Assembly: GCA_902812455.1 (NCBI GenBank)
Contig: CADDZH010000088.1
Coordinates: 1 to 22,548 of the forward strand
Length of the DNA stretch: 22,548 nucleotides
From: Chloroflexota bacterium
GTDB taxonomy: Bacteria > Chloroflexota > Ktedonobacteria > Ktedonobacterales > Ktedonobacteraceae
Reading direction: 5' to 3'
The position numbers and the translations under genes were made by a program. The notes under the pieces were generated by a model. That model did no database searches. It saw nothing but the letters and a program-made list of their open reading frames with translations, and was not told the DNA's origin. Below are positions 7,507 to 14,397 of this stretch, piece after piece. Each line of letters starts with the position of its first letter. Within the stretch, counting starts at the first letter, position 1.

Positions 7507-8664
7507 ATGAGAGCAGCGGCCGTAGCGCTTGTCTTAATTGTTGGAGCCGCAGTTGTCCTCTGGTATGCTAATACGTTGAACTCCTGGGTTCTTGGAGGAT
7601 TGATTGGTGGATTGGCGGCTTTGCTCCTCAGCATCCCTATTTCCCTCACCCTTTTTTCCTATCTTTCTCGCCGCCATGATGAGAAACTCAAAGCCGAAGC
7701 TGAAGAGGCAATGTACCTCGAGCAGCTTGAGTATGATGAATACCCAGAGGCGCCCGTTAAAGTATTTGAATCCCGGGCTTATGACCCTCCACCTGCAGGC
7801 GAATGGGACGGAGGCCATTACCAGGTAACTACTGCTCGCAACCTGCCTGTGCCTTCCTCGCCACGTCTACCCGTTGCAAGGCAGAATCAACTCCCGGCAT
7901 CGGTCTCCCAGCAGCGTATGACCGACTATACGCTTGCCCGCCAGCAGCGCGCTCCTGCTCGAGGGCAACCTGCTCAGGCGCCTGCCCAGCGACGCCCGGC
8001 AACTCAGCGCCATTCCTACTACTCCGGTTTTTATGGATATCAAGGAGGTGGCAAATCTCTACGTGCTTCCCAGCAGACGGCTGCCTTGCGCGCTGCTCGC
8101 CTTGAAGCTGTTCAACATTCCGGCGATTCCGATCCCTTCCCGGCGACCACCTCAAGAAGCCTTTTGACTCCCCGGCGCAATCAAGATGCTGCACAACGAG
8201 CTAACCAGCAGAGCAAGCAGCTTCCCGCGCGCCAGTCGCCATCTCAGCCCCCAGATCACTATCGCTCAAGACGTACCGTTGATGGTTCACCGGCTCCTCC
8301 CGGCTCAGGCCGTTTGAATAGTGAGCCTCTTCAAGCACCTGCTCTGCCCCAGCGCTTGGGTGAGCCTCGCACAGACAAAATTGGTGAGCCCCACACAGAC
8401 AAGATCGGTGGCAATGGTCGCTATCCATCTACCGGCTCTATTCGTCAACAACCACAAACCGGCCAGATGGTGCGCCGTCCTCAGATAGAAGCGCAGCCGC
8501 GTGAGCCTGATATCATCACGGGAAGTCTCAAAAACCCTCTCGTGCGCCGCGCACCTTACATGTACGAGGATGACCCCTTGCGCGAGAAACTGGCGCAGCA
8601 ACTCGAGCCTCCCTCTGTACGTCGCTCCTCGCGCCGTTTAGACTACAGCGATGAGGAAGATTAA
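7507..8664 (+). CDS. Membrane protein with long low-complexity, charged cytoplasmic tail
   Basis: The protein is 385 aa. Two membrane helices lie at about residues 4-22 and 27-52, followed by a charged stretch (RRHDEKLKAEAEEAMYLEQLEYDEYPEA). A tail of about 300 residues follows, rich in Gln, Pro, Arg, Ser and Ala and probably disordered. A short internal duplication (GEPRTDKIGEPHTDKIG) is a 24-bp tandem repeat at about 8359-8406. The C-terminus is acidic (DYSDEED). The frame is open upstream to 7144, but AAAGGAAAG before 7507 and the promoter at 7365 favour the shorter form. I recognise no family. Confidence 0.7.
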   Translation: MRAAAVALVLIVGAAVVLWYANTLNSWVLGGLIGGLAALLLSIPISLTLFSYLSRRHDEKLKAEAEEAMYLEQLEYDEYPEAPVKVFESRAYDPPPAGEWDGGHYQVTTARNLPVPSSPRLPVARQNQLPASVSQQRMTDYTLARQQRAPARGQPAQAPAQRRPATQRHSYYSGFYGYQGGGKSLRASQQTAALRAARLEAVQHSGDSDPFPATTSRSLLTPRRNQDAAQRANQQSKQLPARQSPSQPPDHYRSRRTVDGSPAPPGSGRLNSEPLQAPALPQRLGEPRTDKIGEPHTDKIGGNGRYPSTGSIRQQPQTGQMVRRPQIEAQPREPDIITGSLKNPLVRRAPYMYEDDPLREKLAQQLEPPSVRRSSRRLDYSDEED

Positions 8665-8770
8665 ATGCTTCCAGATTAATTTTTTCTGAGGAAGTACTAA
8701 ACAGCTAGCCTCTTCTCGCAAAGTATGCTACTATGTCGGAAATGTGTAGCATTGCGAAGGAGGCATTTCT

Positions 8771-9694
8771 TTGTTAACGCATCTGACTGATACACTGATT
8801 ACACTTATTACAAATCTATATGCAACTGCCGGTCTTGCCGGGATTATTATAGCCATGGCTATCGAGAGTTGTTGTATCCCGCTGCCCAGCGAAGTTGTCA
8901 TGCCGCTGGCCGGAATTATGCTGGCGAGAGGCAAACTGCTGCCCGGCATAAATCCTCTCCTCAGTTTGCTGCTGGTAGCCCTGGCAGGCTCGCTTGGCTG
9001 CCTCATCGGCTCAATTGTCGCTTACTGGATAGGTTATAGCGGTGGCCGCCCGTTGCTGCTCAAATATGGGCGCTACCTGCTCATCTCCCAGCATGACGCT
9101 GATAGAGCCGATCGCTTTTTCCAGCGCTGGGGCAGTGCCACCACCTTCTTTTCCCGGCTGCTCCCCATCATCCGTACATATATCTCGCTCCCGGCCGGCA
9201 TTTCAAGGATGTCATTCAAGAAATTTTGCCTCTATACCTTTCTAGGCTCGTTTCCCTGGTGCCTGCTCCTGGCATATATCGGGACAATTATCGGCGGCAA
9301 CCTGAATACCCTCAGCCCGATTTTCCACGACCTCGATGGCGTCATCTTAGCTGCCCTGGTCATCTTAGTGGCTCTCTATATCTGGCGGCACATCAGGAAT
9401 GATCGCCTTGCTCGCGCTGCTCATGCCCATGCCGCTGCAAATCCTTCTCAACAAGGATGGGAACAGCCCCAACCGCAACAGCCCTGGCAGCCACCCTCCC
9501 AATTCCAGCCTCCGCCACAGCAGCAGGCGTGGGGCCAGCCGCCACAGTCCCAGCAGCCCTGGCAGCCACCCTCCCAATTCCAGTCACCACCGCAGCAGGC
9601 ATGGGGCCAGCCGCCACAACAAGGATGGGGCCAGCCAACACAACGCTGGCCTTCTCCGGCAGGCGACACTGACAGCACTATCCGGCGGAACTGA
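8771..9694 (+). CDS. DedA-family membrane protein with Pro/Gln-rich tail
   Basis: The protein is 307 aa. Conserved DedA features are ESCCIPLPSE at 32-41, the AYWIGYSGG segment at 84-92, and SRLLPIIRTYISLPAG at 128-143 with Arg129, Pro132, Arg135 and Gly143. The family consists of lipid-flippase-like or proton-coupled membrane proteins; bacterial members include undecaprenyl-phosphate recycling proteins. The start is TTG, supported by AAGGAGG at 8757-8763, 7 nt upstream. Residues about 223-307 form an extra tail of Trp-Gly-Gln-Pro-Pro-Gln-like repeats, absent from ordinary DedA proteins of about 200 aa and probably cytoplasmic. Confidence 0.88.
   Translation: MLTHLTDTLITLITNLYATAGLAGIIIAMAIESCCIPLPSEVVMPLAGIMLARGKLLPGINPLLSLLLVALAGSLGCLIGSIVAYWIGYSGGRPLLLKYGRYLLISQHDADRADRFFQRWGSATTFFSRLLPIIRTYISLPAGISRMSFKKFCLYTFLGSFPWCLLLAYIGTIIGGNLNTLSPIFHDLDGVILAALVILVALYIWRHIRNDRLARAAHAHAAANPSQQGWEQPQPQQPWQPPSQFQPPPQQQAWGQPPQSQQPWQPPSQFQSPPQQAWGQPPQQGWGQPTQRWPSPAGDTDSTIRRN
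9482..9630 (+). repeat. 75-bp tandem repeat in the DedA tail
   Basis: CCCTGGCAGCCACCCTCCCA occurs at 9482 and again at 9557, each time followed by a CAG-CAG-GC(G/A)TGGGGCCAGCC block, so the unit encodes 25 residues. Repeat number is likely to vary. Confidence 0.75.
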
Positions 9695-9720
9695 CCAGGA
9701 CCAATTCTTGCTTTACAACT

Positions 9721-9743
9721 ATGGCGGGGCAAATTCCCGCCAT
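9721..9743. terminator. Hairpin between convergent DedA and pentapeptide genes
   Basis: ATGGCGGG (9721-9728) and CCCGCCAT (9736-9743) form a perfect 8-bp stem with a 7-nt loop, 27 bp after the DedA stop and 14 bp before the 3' end of the opposing gene. The T-run after it is weak (TTTAAGTT), so termination is only probable. Confidence 0.5.
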
Positions 9744-9756
9744 TTAAGTTCCTATC

Positions 9757-10242
9757 TTATGGGATATCGTCTGGCGATTTCGCCTGATTCAGTTGCTCAG
9801 GCGTAACCAGCGCCCCGCTGAGATTGGCTAACCTGAGGAAAGCTCCTTGCAGATCCGCCTCACTCAGGTTAGCGTCGCTCAGATCGGCACCCGTAAAGTT
9901 CGTATCCAGCAGCGTCGCTTTACTCAGGTTGGCATCGCTGAGAACCGCTTCAAAGCAATTTGCACCGCTTAGATCGGCCCCACTCAGGTCGGCTCCCGTA
10001 AGCTGGGCACGGCTGAGGTTTGCCCCGGCAAGACTCGACCACCTCAGGTCGGCACGGCGCAAATCAGCCCCACTCAGGTCGGCACCGCTCAGATTCGCTC
10101 TGCTCAGATTCGCTCTACTTACATTGACACCGCTTAGCTCAGCCTCGCTCAGGTCCAGGTCTATGGTTGGCTGCTCCTGTCTCCACCTGTTCCAGCTATC
10201 CACCCCCTGTTTGAGCAATGCCACATGTTCTTGATTGGCCAT
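9757..10242 (-). CDS. Pentapeptide-repeat protein
   Basis: The protein is 161 aa. Residues about 32-145 are pentapeptide repeats of the A(D/N)LSx type (ANLSR-ANLSG-ADLSG-ADLRR-ADLRW), which are known to fold as a right-handed quadrilateral beta-helix. A short helical N-terminus (MANQEHVALLKQGVDSWNRWRQEQ) precedes them, and a capping segment with VTPEQLNQAKS follows. Members range from DNA mimics that protect gyrase to proteins of unknown role, so no function is assigned. AGGAG lies 8 nt before the ATG at 10242; a GTG at 10251 is the alternative start. Confidence 0.85.
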   Translation of the reverse strand: MANQEHVALLKQGVDSWNRWRQEQPTIDLDLSEAELSGVNVSRANLSRANLSGADLSGADLRRADLRWSSLAGANLSRAQLTGADLSGADLSGANCFEAVLSDANLSKATLLDTNFTGADLSDANLSEADLQGAFLRLANLSGALVTPEQLNQAKSPDDIP

Positions 10243-10302
10243 GAGATTCACTCCTAACTCAGATTATTTTGACAAAAGTCATAGAAGGAAAAACGCTCCT
10301 AA

Positions 10303-10341
10303 CAAAAAGTGCTAGTCCTCCTGGGCAAGAGAGCTAGCACT
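10303..10341 (-). terminator. Rho-independent terminator of the DUF3303-like gene
   Basis: AGTGCTAG (10308-10315) and CTAGCACT (10334-10341) form a perfect 8-bp stem. Read on the minus strand it is followed by TTTTTG, 31 bp after the stop codon. Confidence 0.65.
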
Positions 10342-10371
10342 CTTTTGGACCGGGCTTGGATATTAGCGCGT

Positions 10372-10659
10372 CTAGCGAGCAACCTGGCGCAGCTCCTGGA
10401 GCTGATTGTCATAATCCAGAGCATACACTGCATGGACATCAAAGCTCATCAAGTCCATGTAGGGTTGCAGGAAAGCAGTCAATTCCTGGGGGGTATTTGT
10501 CTCGACCAGTAAAAAGCCTGCTCCGCCTCCTGCGAGGTTGTACCATCCCTTGATATTCTCGCGGCGGATGGCCCCTGCGTCGTGTTGCTCCACAACTCGC
10601 TTGGCTACCTGATCGCGGGTAGTGTGCTGGTACCACTTGAATCTGCAATACCACAGCAT
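10372..10659 (-). CDS. DUF3303-like small protein
   Basis: The protein is 95 aa. The pattern of beta-strands and helices (MLWYCRFKW..; IKGWYNLAGGGAGFLLVET; ELTAFLQPYMDLMSFDVHAVYALD) fits the DUF3303 ferredoxin-like fold of about 90-100 aa, function unknown. AAGGAGG lies 7 nt before the ATG at 10659, so the longer in-frame start at 10692 is unlikely. The gene is a single transcription unit with its own terminator. Confidence 0.7.
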   Translation of the reverse strand: MLWYCRFKWYQHTTRDQVAKRVVEQHDAGAIRRENIKGWYNLAGGGAGFLLVETNTPQELTAFLQPYMDLMSFDVHAVYALDYDNQLQELRQVAR

Positions 10660-11060
10660 AGCATATCCTCCTTCTTTAGTTTGGGCTGTCATAGTTCATG
10701 TGCGGGGTGAAAGCCTGGTCTCCACAAGGGAGCCAACGTGCCAATAAATTGGCATTCTACTGCATTCTCCCCATCAAAAACAAAATGGACTAAATACACG
10801 TAACGCCAGCCGCTAGAATCTCAACTACAATGCACTACCTACACAGTACTATTACCACAGTTCTATTACGATATTCCGGCTTGCTTCGCTTCACTGCAAT
10901 TAATGAAGTTTAAAGAACAGAGTCGGTAATGTCATGCTGAGCGCAGCGAAGCATCCGCCGCCGATCAGCAGAGATCCTTCGCGGAGTTTCCCCTGAGCGA
11001 AGCGAACGGGCTCAGGATGACAATCTATTACCGGTTTTGGTCGTTAAAAATCATAAAAAT
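10660..11060. repeat. Intergenic region with a shared core motif and nested hairpin repeats
   Basis: No gene is seen. At 10705-10738 lies a 34-nt motif (GGGTGAAAGCCTGG...) that also forms the interior of the MITE at 4605-4691 on the opposite strand. It is followed by a TGCCAAT-AA-ATTGGCA hairpin (about 10740-10755). At 10931-11022 is a compound CCTGAGCG-type repeat: a left hairpin ATGC(10934)-13 nt-GCAT(10954) and a right hairpin (10974-11018) whose apex is interrupted by a further copy. Confidence 0.65.
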
Positions 11061-11113
11061 ATCACCCTGAGTGCGTGAGCTTAAGCATTATCATCCTTCG
11101 CTGCACTCAGGAT
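11061..11113. repeat. CCTGAGCG-type repeat overlapping the reductase 3' end
   Basis: The right arm ATCC-TTCGCTGCACTCA-GGAT (11093-11113) lies inside the last codons of the RibD_C-type gene, and the left arm (CCCTGAGTGCGTGAGC) lies beyond its stop. The repeat supplies the TGA stop at 11091-11093. Confidence 0.65.
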
Positions 11114-11969
11114 CTAATGCATGCTGACCTGTTTCAAATGCATAGCGCAAGAAGAGATGGCTGCCTCCACGTTTGACACTCAGCAGATCTCCCCATAGGG
11201 GATGCTCCGGCGCAAAACGTTTCCCCATCACAAGGCCGGGACGGCTGGCTGCTTCGTCCCGGCCAGCAATTTGCGGCGCAAGCGTCAAAAACAACTCATC
11301 CAGCAGCCGCTCTGCCAGGAAATCTCCCATTAACTGCGGCCCTCCTTCAACCAGGATCATGCCTTTTGCGTATATGCGCTCCACCGCCTCCAGGACAGCC
11401 TGTGCGCTGATCGGGCCACTATCGCCTACAACCTCAATGTGTGTAGAACGAGGGGCATCTTGTTCTTTGATCCGCGCTGCTCCCTGACTGGTGGTCACGA
11501 TGAGCGCTACGACTTCATTCGATTGAAAGACGGGTAAATGAAGGTCCACATTCCCACGCATAGTAACGATGACATTCAATGGCAATCCAGTTTTTCCGAG
11601 GAGGGTTCGCAACTGCCGGTACGCACCGGCAAGCGGTCGATAGATGTAGCTGGCCGTCCAGAGATGGCGGGGAACCGATCTGAGTGTTCCAGCCCCAACA
11701 ATTACAGCATCGGCAGTAGCACGCAAGAGGCCCATCACCATCTGATCGTGCTTGTTGAAGCCGCTGATCTCTCCTCCGCCTCCAGAGGCAGAAGCGTTCA
11801 AGGCCACAACCCCATCCACTGTGCTGACAAAGTTTCCAATAACGTATGCCCGATCTGGATGTAGCGGGAACTGGAGATGCCCATAAAGATTCGCCAGCTC
11901 TGCCGGGAGCGGGAGTTCATCTCCATGGGGTACTTCATAAAGTGTTTCCAGAGGTGTCAAAGTACTCAC
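11091..11969 (-). CDS. RibD C-terminal-domain (DHFR-like) NAD(P)H reductase
   Basis: The protein is 292 aa. Motifs of the RibD_C/dihydrofolate-reductase-like fold are NFVSTVDG at 46-53, ADAVIVGAGTLR at 86-97, ILVEGGPQLMG at 205-215 and DELFLTLAPQIAG at 224-236. RibD_C proteins reduce the ribosyl group of a pyrimidine in riboflavin synthesis, but stand-alone copies without the deaminase domain have varied or unknown substrates. No other riboflavin gene is nearby. The GTG start overlaps the TGA of a 43-aa ORF (GTGA), suggesting coupled translation. The last eight residues (LDPECSEG) are encoded by a dispersed repeat. Confidence 0.8.
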   Translation of the reverse strand: MSTLTPLETLYEVPHGDELPLPAELANLYGHLQFPLHPDRAYVIGNFVSTVDGVVALNASASGGGGEISGFNKHDQMVMGLLRATADAVIVGAGTLRSVPRHLWTASYIYRPLAGAYRQLRTLLGKTGLPLNVIVTMRGNVDLHLPVFQSNEVVALIVTTSQGAARIKEQDAPRSTHIEVVGDSGPISAQAVLEAVERIYAKGMILVEGGPQLMGDFLAERLLDELFLTLAPQIAGRDEAASRPGLVMGKRFAPEHPLWGDLLSVKRGGSHLFLRYAFETGQHALDPECSEG

Positions 11970-12097
11970 CGGCGTGCCTCGCTTATCACAAGGAACCCAT
12001 TGCGCATCTGCTCCTCTGAAATGCGTCGCCGCTGCAGTTGCATTGCTCGCACAAATTGTGCATCATCGGGATCAGGCTCAATGTGAATACACATCAT
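11966..12097 (-). CDS. 43-aa protein translationally coupled to the RibD_C-type reductase
   Basis: The ORF begins MMCIHIEPDPDDAQFVRAMQ and ends NGFLVISEARR. It has an excellent ribosome binding site (AAAGGAG, 5 nt before the first ATG at 12097), and its TGA overlaps the GTG of the next gene by two bases. I recognise no family. It may be a genuine small protein or a leader that sets translation of the reductase. The gap upstream to the divergent transporter gene could hold the operon promoter, but I find no convincing -35/-10 pair there. Confidence 0.6.
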   Translation of the reverse strand: MMCIHIEPDPDDAQFVRAMQLQRRRISEEQMRNGFLVISEARR

Positions 12098-12396
12098 CTT
12101 TTCTCCTTTATTCTAAGTATCTTACGCTTTCCAGTTACGCTTTTTGTTTGTTGAAAGGCAGAAGCCAGCCGTTATGGAACTTCCAAAAGTATCGTAGAGC
12201 TACATGTGCTTGAATACTCTAACATACAGCTTCCTGGCGCTATTCCAGCCGCTCACCATACATAACATAATACGGGCAGAATGAACCTTCAAGTTTGCAT
12301 CGTTTTTCTCCCTGGAAACGTACCACTATTGATTATCATTCATACTTCTTCCATCATGTTCCTAAAGAAAAGGAAATCAGACTAGAAAAACAACCT
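12098..12396. other. Divergent intergenic region, no gene seen
   Basis: About 300 bp separate the reductase operon (minus) from the NRAMP-like gene (plus). The sequence is AT-richer than its neighbours. I find no riboswitch, strong promoter pair or long palindrome. Codons 12295-12396 form an open extension of the transporter frame, but they lack a ribosome binding site and do not look coding. Confidence 0.5.
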
Positions 12397-14154
12397 ATGC
12401 CTAAAAAGCAAAAACCTAAAATAAATGAAAAAGCTCATGATCCTACTAATGATATTAAGCCTGGTATGGAGGTAGAAGCAGCAAGAGGCGACCTGGGCGA
12501 AGAAGATGTCAGCAAACCGAAAGTGGTAGACGTAGTCCAGGATCAGCAGGGCAATGTCGAAAAGGTCGTCGTCGAGAAGGGTGCTCTCTTCAAAAAGCGA
12601 CTGGAGGTGCCAGCCGATCGCGTCCGGTCTATCGAGCGGGAGCCTGGAGACGAGCAAGCTCCAGGGAAAGTCATACTGGATGTCAGTGAAAAGGAACTGG
12701 AAGAACTCGCCCCGGTTGGCCTGGAAGAACTGTCTCAGGCCGACCCGCTTGATGAGATGGAGAGAAAAATACCCACTGCTGAAGGCGTGCGAGAGATGGA
12801 AGCCAGCAATGTCCTGGAACACATGGAGGAGGCAGAACCGCCATCTGTGAGAAAGAGCATTGCTGAACATCTTGGGGTCCCATCATTAGCAGATGAGGTT
12901 CAGCAGCCGGAGACACGGCTCACGCTCAAGCGATTGCTTCTGATACTGGGGCCAGGTTTTCTCTCCGGTATGTCAGGTAATGACTCGACAGCCGTTACTG
13001 CTTACGCCATTGATGGAGCGACAGTTGGGTATGGCCATCTCTGGCTCATGTTGCTCTCAACTCCGATGTATCAGGCCGTCCAATATGCCTGTGCCAAAAT
13101 CGGGCGTATCACTCATAAGGGGCTGACAGAAATTCTACGAGAGCATTATGCTCGCTGGGTAGCTCTGTTCATCTCGATCGTGTTAATCGTTGCCAATATT
13201 GCGCTACTTGCCGGCGATCTAGTCGCCATTGGCAGTGGTCTCGAGTTGATTACAGGTCTCTCGTGGATATGGTTCGTCGTCCCTGTTGCTGCCGTCTTGT
13301 TGTGGTATCTTACAGTGTTCCGCAACTTCGAATCGCTCAAAAAAATCTTCATCGTCTTGAGCCTGGCCTTCGTTGCATATATATTTACCGCGATTCTCTC
13401 CAGGGCCAACTGGCAAGCTGTGCTCTTGCGCACGTTCATTCCCCAGGTGCATGTTGATATAGCCAGCCTGGCTGCAGCAGTTGCCCTGCTCGGTGCAACA
13501 ATTACGCCCTATAGTATGATATGGCAGGCAGAGGGCGAAAAAGAGCAGAAGCGTCCTGGACGGCTAAAACATCAACTCCGCCTCACCGCTTTTGACGTTG
13601 CCAGCGGTGTCATCGGTGGCAATCTCGTATCCTACTTTATTATCGTCACAACGGCCGCCACCCTGTTTACGCATCACCTTTCAATCAACACTGCAGCGGA
13701 TGCAGCCCGCTCGTTGGAGCCGCTGGCTGGCCCGTTCGCAAAGTACCTGTTTGCCATTGGCCTGATCGGAGCGGGTGTGATCGCCATCCCCATCTTGCTG
13801 GCCAGCACATCCTATGCTGTAGCCGGCTCTTTTGGCTGGCCGTCGGGGCTCTCCAAGAAACCCTGGCAGAACGAGGGCTTTTACCTGATTTTGACGGCTG
13901 CCTTGCTAGTTAGCCTCGTTGTGGCCCTGCTGCATTTTAATCCGATCCAGCTCATCTTCTGGGCGAACATCCTTGTTGGTATCCTTGCCTCGATCCTGGT
14001 GATCTTTATCTTCCTCGTTGGGAACAACCGCAAGATCATGCGCAACCAGCGTTTGGGCCTGCTCACCAACCTCTTTCTAGGGATCACGGCCCTGGTGCTC
14101 ATTGCTGCTGCTGCTCTATTCTTCTATGGATTGGCGACCGGCCAAGGGAGCTAA
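12397..14154 (+). CDS. NRAMP-like metal transporter with PRC-barrel-like N-terminal domain
   Basis: The protein is 585 aa from this start, or 619 aa if translation begins at 12295; neither has a convincing ribosome binding site. Residues about 17-90 (DIKPGMEVEA..VVEKGALFKKRLEVPADRV) resemble a PRC-barrel domain, and an acidic helical linker runs to about 175. The rest is an 11-helix NRAMP-type transporter starting at GPGFLSGMSGND (185-196). In canonical NRAMPs, helix 1 carries DPGN and helix 6 MPH as metal ligands. Here Asp196 is kept but the motif reads DSTA, and helix 6 reads ATITPYS (367-373), so the ligand Asn and Met are both replaced. That argues against ordinary Mn/Fe selectivity. A related divergent clade (NRMT) is known to carry Mg2+. 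The substrate is unproven. Confidence 0.82.
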   Translation: MPKKQKPKINEKAHDPTNDIKPGMEVEAARGDLGEEDVSKPKVVDVVQDQQGNVEKVVVEKGALFKKRLEVPADRVRSIEREPGDEQAPGKVILDVSEKELEELAPVGLEELSQADPLDEMERKIPTAEGVREMEASNVLEHMEEAEPPSVRKSIAEHLGVPSLADEVQQPETRLTLKRLLLILGPGFLSGMSGNDSTAVTAYAIDGATVGYGHLWLMLLSTPMYQAVQYACAKIGRITHKGLTEILREHYARWVALFISIVLIVANIALLAGDLVAIGSGLELITGLSWIWFVVPVAAVLLWYLTVFRNFESLKKIFIVLSLAFVAYIFTAILSRANWQAVLLRTFIPQVHVDIASLAAAVALLGATITPYSMIWQAEGEKEQKRPGRLKHQLRLTAFDVASGVIGGNLVSYFIIVTTAATLFTHHLSINTAADAARSLEPLAGPFAKYLFAIGLIGAGVIAIPILLASTSYAVAGSFGWPSGLSKKPWQNEGFYLILTAALLVSLVVALLHFNPIQLIFWANILVGILASILVIFIFLVGNNRKIMRNQRLGLLTNLFLGITALVLIAAAALFFYGLATGQGS

Positions 14155-14245
14155 TCCAAACTTATGCAAATAGCGCTTGCCCCTCCAAAGCACCGCTAAC
14201 CCTGAAAATATCCTGTCTTTTCACGAGAATTCCTCTTGAAAAAGC

Positions 14246-14274
14246 TTGACAGGAAAGCGCCTGTCTGGTATTAT
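14246..14274 (+). promoter_or_regulatory. Consensus sigma70 promoter of tRNA-Asp
   Basis: TTGACA (14246-14251), a 17-bp spacer and TATTAT (14269-14274) form a near-perfect promoter. Transcription would begin near 14281, about 43 nt before the mature tRNA 5' end. Confidence 0.8.
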
Positions 14275-14323
14275 CATGAAGCACCGGATAAAATCAAAGT
14301 CGTTCGGAGCGCAACATCTACGA

Positions 14324-14397
14324 GGAGCCGTGGTGTAGTGGACTAACATGCCACACTGTCACTGTGGAGATCGCGGGTTCGAATCCCGTCGGTTCCG
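14324..14397 (+). tRNA. tRNA-Asp (anticodon GTC)
   Basis: The acceptor stem is GGAGCCG/CGGTTCC, the anticodon stem CCACA/TGTGG with loop CTGTCAC (anticodon GTC), and the T-arm GCGGG-TTCGAAT-CCCGT. The discriminator base is G at 14397 and CCA is not encoded. The 3' half doubles as antisense coding sequence for the last 13 codons (with stop) of the convergent serine recombinase, so this gene is the likely integration site of the element to its right. Confidence 0.95.

Noticed and set aside
9824..10234. Plus-strand frame opposite the pentapeptide gene
   Set aside because: Its periodic Leu/Arg/Ser pattern is a mirror of the pentapeptide repeats on the other strand.
10705..10738. Cobalamin-riboswitch-like GGTGAAA...CC motif
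   Set aside because: Only a short resemblance; the other conserved boxes are missing and no suitable downstream gene exists.
12295..12396. Upstream start of the NRAMP-like protein
   Set aside because: The extra 34 residues lack a ribosome binding site and coding character; kept only as an alternative because the chosen start also lacks a strong site.
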